Shown piece after piece: positions 15,175 through 17,136 of a stretch of DNA of 17,136 nt. Numbering within the stretch: the stretch's first letter is position 1; each line of letters begins with the position of its first letter. The DNA comes from DATDOO01 sp035293245 (lineage in GTDB: Bacteria; Pseudomonadota; Gammaproteobacteria; Methylococcales; Methylococcaceae). The stretch spans positions 1-17,136 of the forward strand of contig DATDOO010000232.1 in NCBI GenBank assembly GCA_035293245.1, read 5' to 3'. The notes below the pieces were generated by a model, which ran no database searches, was not told where the DNA came from, and saw only the letters and a program-made list of their open reading frames with translations. Made by a program: the position numbers and the translations under genes.

Positions 15175-15864
15175 TCAACCTTCAAGACAGATTCGTTCGA
15201 CCAGCACATCAACGCCCCCGCGGGGCTGAATCGCCGCGGCAGGCAGGTCGCGGCCTGCGCGCCAGGCGCCAACCGCCGCGCCCTTTGCAGCACCGGCAAC
15301 CAGAAACAAAGCGGAGCGGGTGGCGCTCAAGCGCCGGGCACTCAAGCTCACCCGCTCCGCGGGCGGCTTGGGCGCCGCGCGGACCGCCAACACATCCGGC
15401 GCATCGCTTCCCTCGCCCCACGCCAACCCGGGAAATAAACTGGCGGTATGGCCGTCCTCACCCAGGCCGAGCAGCACCAAGTCGAAATCCGGCACTCCGG
15501 CCAGACGAAGGCGGTAATCCCGCGCCGCGCGTTCCGCGCCGAGTTCACCACGGATGACCTGGACCTGCCGGGCCGGGACCGGCACATGGCTAAGCAAGGC
15601 TTCCTCCGCCATGCGGCTGTTGCGCGCAGGATCGCGCGCGGGCAAACAGCGTTCGTCGCCGAACCAGACCTCCCAGGCGCTCCAGTCGGTGGCGAGGCTG
15701 GGCAAGGCCTCGTAAAGGCTGCGCGGCGTCACCCCTCCGGCCAGCACGATACGGAACAGCCCCCTTGAAGCAATTGCGTCCTCGGCGGCTGTCGCCACCC
15801 AGGCCGCCGCCGCTTCCCGCACCGCAGCCCCCGTTTTGCAGACATGCCAGCGTGGCAACTTCAT
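15175..15864 (-). CDS. pgl: 6-phosphogluconolactonase
   Basis: A 229-residue DevB/Pgl-type lactonase, which hydrolyses 6-phosphogluconolactone to 6-phosphogluconate in the oxidative pentose phosphate pathway. Signatures are VLAGGVTPRSLYEAL (about 40-54), EVWFGDERCLP (65-75) and LLGLGEDGHTASLFPG (131-146). Length is normal. ATG at 15864 is chosen because it begins the domain and gives the usual size; a TTG at 15888 would add eight residues. Neither has a strong ribosome site. Its usual partners zwf and edd are absent, and it leads a polysaccharide gene series, with the dehydrogenase starting six bases after its stop. Either it is a housekeeping gene whose promoter now serves the cluster, or it acts on a related sugar lactone. 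Confidence 0.93.
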   Translation of the reverse strand: MKLPRWHVCKTGAAVREAAAAWVATAAEDAIASRGLFRIVLAGGVTPRSLYEALPSLATDWSAWEVWFGDERCLPARDPARNSRMAEEALLSHVPVPARQVQVIRGELGAERAARDYRLRLAGVPDFDLVLLGLGEDGHTASLFPGLAWGEGSDAPDVLAVRAAPKPPAERVSLSARRLSATRSALFLVAGAAKGAAVGAWRAGRDLPAAAIQPRGGVDVLVERICLEG

Positions 15865-15978
15865 TTCGAGCGGGCCGGGAAGAATCAAACGGCTATTTTA
15901 CCCGCCGCCGCCGCGAATACCCAGTTTCCCGCCAGACGTAAGTCCCCTACAATTCCGCCTACACATCCGCATCCTTCC
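15865..15978. promoter_or_regulatory. Divergent intergenic region with candidate promoters
   Basis: This 114-base gap separates the minus-strand series from the plus-strand aldolase gene and must hold both promoters unless transcription enters from elsewhere. On the plus strand TACAAT (15948-15953) is a good -10 word, but the hexamer 17 bases before it, TTTCCC (15925-15930), is a poor -35. On the minus strand TAAAAT (complement of 15895-15900) is a -10 candidate about 30 bases before the pgl ATG, again without a clear -35. Weak -35 boxes may mean an activator is needed. No operator palindrome or riboswitch is evident. Confidence 0.4.
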
Positions 15979-16755
15979 ATGACTTCCCCAAACCTCAAAC
16001 AAAAGCTCGCCGGAAACCGCCTCACCATCGGCTCCTGGATCACCCTGGCCCATCCCGCCATCGCCGAAATCATGGCCCGCGCCGGTTTCGACTGGCTGGC
16101 CGTGGACTTGGAGCATAGCGTCATCACCATTCGCGAAGCGGAGGAACTCATCCGCGTCATCGCCTTGCACGGCGTGCCGCCGCTGGTACGCCTGACCAGC
16201 AACGATGCCGACCAGATCAAGCGCGTCATGGACGCCGGCGCCCACGGCGTCATCGTGCCCATGGTCAATTCGCGCAGCGACGCGGAACGGGCCGTGGCGT
16301 CCGTGTACTATCCGCCGCGAGGAAAACGCGGCGTCGGCCTGGCGCGGGCCCAGGGCTACGGCACTGCCTTCGCCGATTACCGGGCGTGGCTGGAAAACGA
16401 AGCGGTGGTCATCGTGCAGGTGGAACACATCGACGCGGTGGAAAACCTGGAGGCGATCCTCGACACACCGGGTGTCGACGGCTATATCATCGGCCCTTAC
16501 GACCTGTCCGCCTCGATGGGCATCCCCGGCCATTTCGACGACCCGCGCCTCGCCCAGGCGATCGAACGGGTGCGCGCCACCGGCCTCGCCAAGGCCAAAC
16601 CGGGCGGGCTGCATGTCGTCGAACCGGCCCCGGAGCAATTGCGCATGCACGTGGCACGGGGGTTCCGCTTCCTGGCGTACAGTCTGGACACCCGCATGCT
16701 GGATACGGCCTGCCGTGCGGGACTCGCCGAATGCCGGTCCGGCAACCCGCCATAG
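15979..16755 (+). CDS. HpcH/HpaI-family 2-keto-3-deoxy-acid aldolase
   Basis: A 258-residue class II (metal-dependent) aldolase of the HpcH/HpaI family. Such enzymes reversibly join pyruvate to an aldehyde to give a 2-keto-3-deoxy (or 4-hydroxy-2-keto) acid. Catalytic H46 is in VDLEHS, R71 in PPLVRLTS, and the metal ligands are E149 (VQVEHIDA) and D175 (IGPYDLSASMG). These positions agree closely with E. coli HpaI. YPPRGKRGVG (111-120) and GVIVPMVNS (90-98) are further family marks. ATG at 15979 is the start of the conserved domain, although no strong ribosome site precedes it; upstream in-frame sequence is low-complexity. The KdsB-like gene starts 20 bases after its stop, so the two are probably one operon. 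Catabolic HpcH genes sit among aromatic or sugar-acid degradation genes, which are absent here. Confidence 0.92.
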   Translation: MTSPNLKQKLAGNRLTIGSWITLAHPAIAEIMARAGFDWLAVDLEHSVITIREAEELIRVIALHGVPPLVRLTSNDADQIKRVMDAGAHGVIVPMVNSRSDAERAVASVYYPPRGKRGVGLARAQGYGTAFADYRAWLENEAVVIVQVEHIDAVENLEAILDTPGVDGYIIGPYDLSASMGIPGHFDDPRLAQAIERVRATGLAKAKPGGLHVVEPAPEQLRMHVARGFRFLAYSLDTRMLDTACRAGLAECRSGNPP

Positions 16756-16775
16756 ACTTTCGAGGAGAACCTTCA

Positions 16776-17136
16776 GTGAACGCAATCGGCATCATTCCCG
16801 CCCGCATGGCCTCGAGCCGCTTTCCGGGTAAACCGCTGGCGCCGATTCACGGCATCCCGATGATCGGCCACGTCTGGTTCCGCTGCAAGATGAGCAAGAC
16901 CCTCAGCGAGGTTTATATCGCCACTTGCGACGAGGAAATCAGCCATTACGCGGAACAGATCAGCGCCCCCTGCATCATGACCGCCGACACCCACGAGCGC
17001 GCCACCGACCGCACCGCGGAAGCCATGCTCAAGATCGAGGCGCAAACCGGCCGGCGCACCGACATCGTGGTGATGATCCAGGGCGACGAACCGATGACCC
17101 TGCCGGAAATGATCGACGAATCCATCGCCCCGCTAC
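16776..17136 (+). CDS. KdsB-like CMP-sugar-acid cytidylyltransferase (partial, cut by window end)
   Basis: The first 120 residues of a cytidylyltransferase that would activate a 3-deoxy-2-ulosonic acid with CTP. The start is GTG at 16776 with a strong GAGGAG site at 16762-16767 (spacing 8). IGIIPARMASSRFPGKPL (4-21) is the nucleotide-binding loop, GIPMIGHVWFRC follows, and VVMIQGDEPM (98-107) carries the metal-binding aspartate. These are KdsB family marks. The segment that usually reads SGTDR in Kdo enzymes reads ERATDRTAE here (74-82), so substrate choice may differ from Kdo. The frame is open to the window edge; about half the protein is missing. It lies 20 bases after the aldolase gene. 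Confidence 0.88.
   Translation, partial: MNAIGIIPARMASSRFPGKPLAPIHGIPMIGHVWFRCKMSKTLSEVYIATCDEEISHYAEQISAPCIMTADTHERATDRTAEAMLKIEAQTGRRTDIVVMIQGDEPMTLPEMIDESIAPL

Noticed and set aside
1..17136. tRNA, rRNA, CRISPR arrays or intact insertion sequences
   Set aside because: No cloverleaf-like segment, regularly spaced repeat series, transposase frame or terminal inverted repeats were seen on either strand.

Overview
The window is a chromosomal surface-polysaccharide (LPS O-antigen or exopolysaccharide type) gene cluster of a Gram-negative bacterium. The lipid-linked-glycan enzymes, the KdsB-like cytidylyltransferase, the high GC of most genes (72% in one hand-counted 60-base line of the aldolase gene) and a palindromic repeat that is common in Proteobacteria all point to a beta- or gammaproteobacterium. 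I cannot name the species from sequence alone.

Left edge (1-1672): the last codons of a gene entering from the left, then a plus-strand gene (192-1388) of clearly lower GC. It encodes a protein with a nuclease-like N-terminal motif and looks acquired. Behind it, 1389-1672 has no gene but holds three degenerate copies of a GGGGACRGATTTATTTA-type motif.

Main block (15864 down to 1673, minus strand): thirteen genes read in one direction with overlaps or short gaps, almost certainly one transcription unit or a few coupled ones. In order of transcription they are: 6-phosphogluconolactonase (pgl), a 2-hydroxyacid dehydrogenase, an SDR epimerase/dehydratase, a HAD phosphatase, a zinc-ribbon methyltransferase, a second SDR epimerase, a 572-residue surface-carbohydrate protein of unclear activity, a family 2 glycosyltransferase, a third SDR protein with an altered YxxxR active site, a 942-residue membrane protein that fuses a GT-C/Wzy-like half to a MurJ/Wzx-like flippase half, a PglC-type initiating sugar-phosphate transferase, a NeuD/PglD-type acetyltransferase and a DegT-family (PglE-type) aminotransferase. 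The last three form a PglC-D-E set. This suggests that the glycan starts on undecaprenyl phosphate with a bacillosamine-like amino sugar, is extended by the glycosyltransferases, and is flipped and possibly polymerised by the fusion protein.

Right edge (15865-17136): a short divergent intergenic region and then two plus-strand genes, a HpcH/HpaI-type 2-keto-3-deoxy-acid aldolase and, 20 bases later, the start of a KdsB-like cytidylyltransferase cut by the window end. With the dehydrogenase, epimerase and HAD phosphatase across the promoter region, this suggests a dedicated route to a CMP-activated 3-deoxy-2-ulosonic acid in which the carbon skeleton comes from a pyruvate aldolase. That is a hypothesis. 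The most notable observations are the fused flippase, this aldolase-cytidylyltransferase pair, a palindromic repeat translated as part of the acetyltransferase N-terminus, and a perfect 16-bp inverted repeat inside the 3' end of the third SDR gene.
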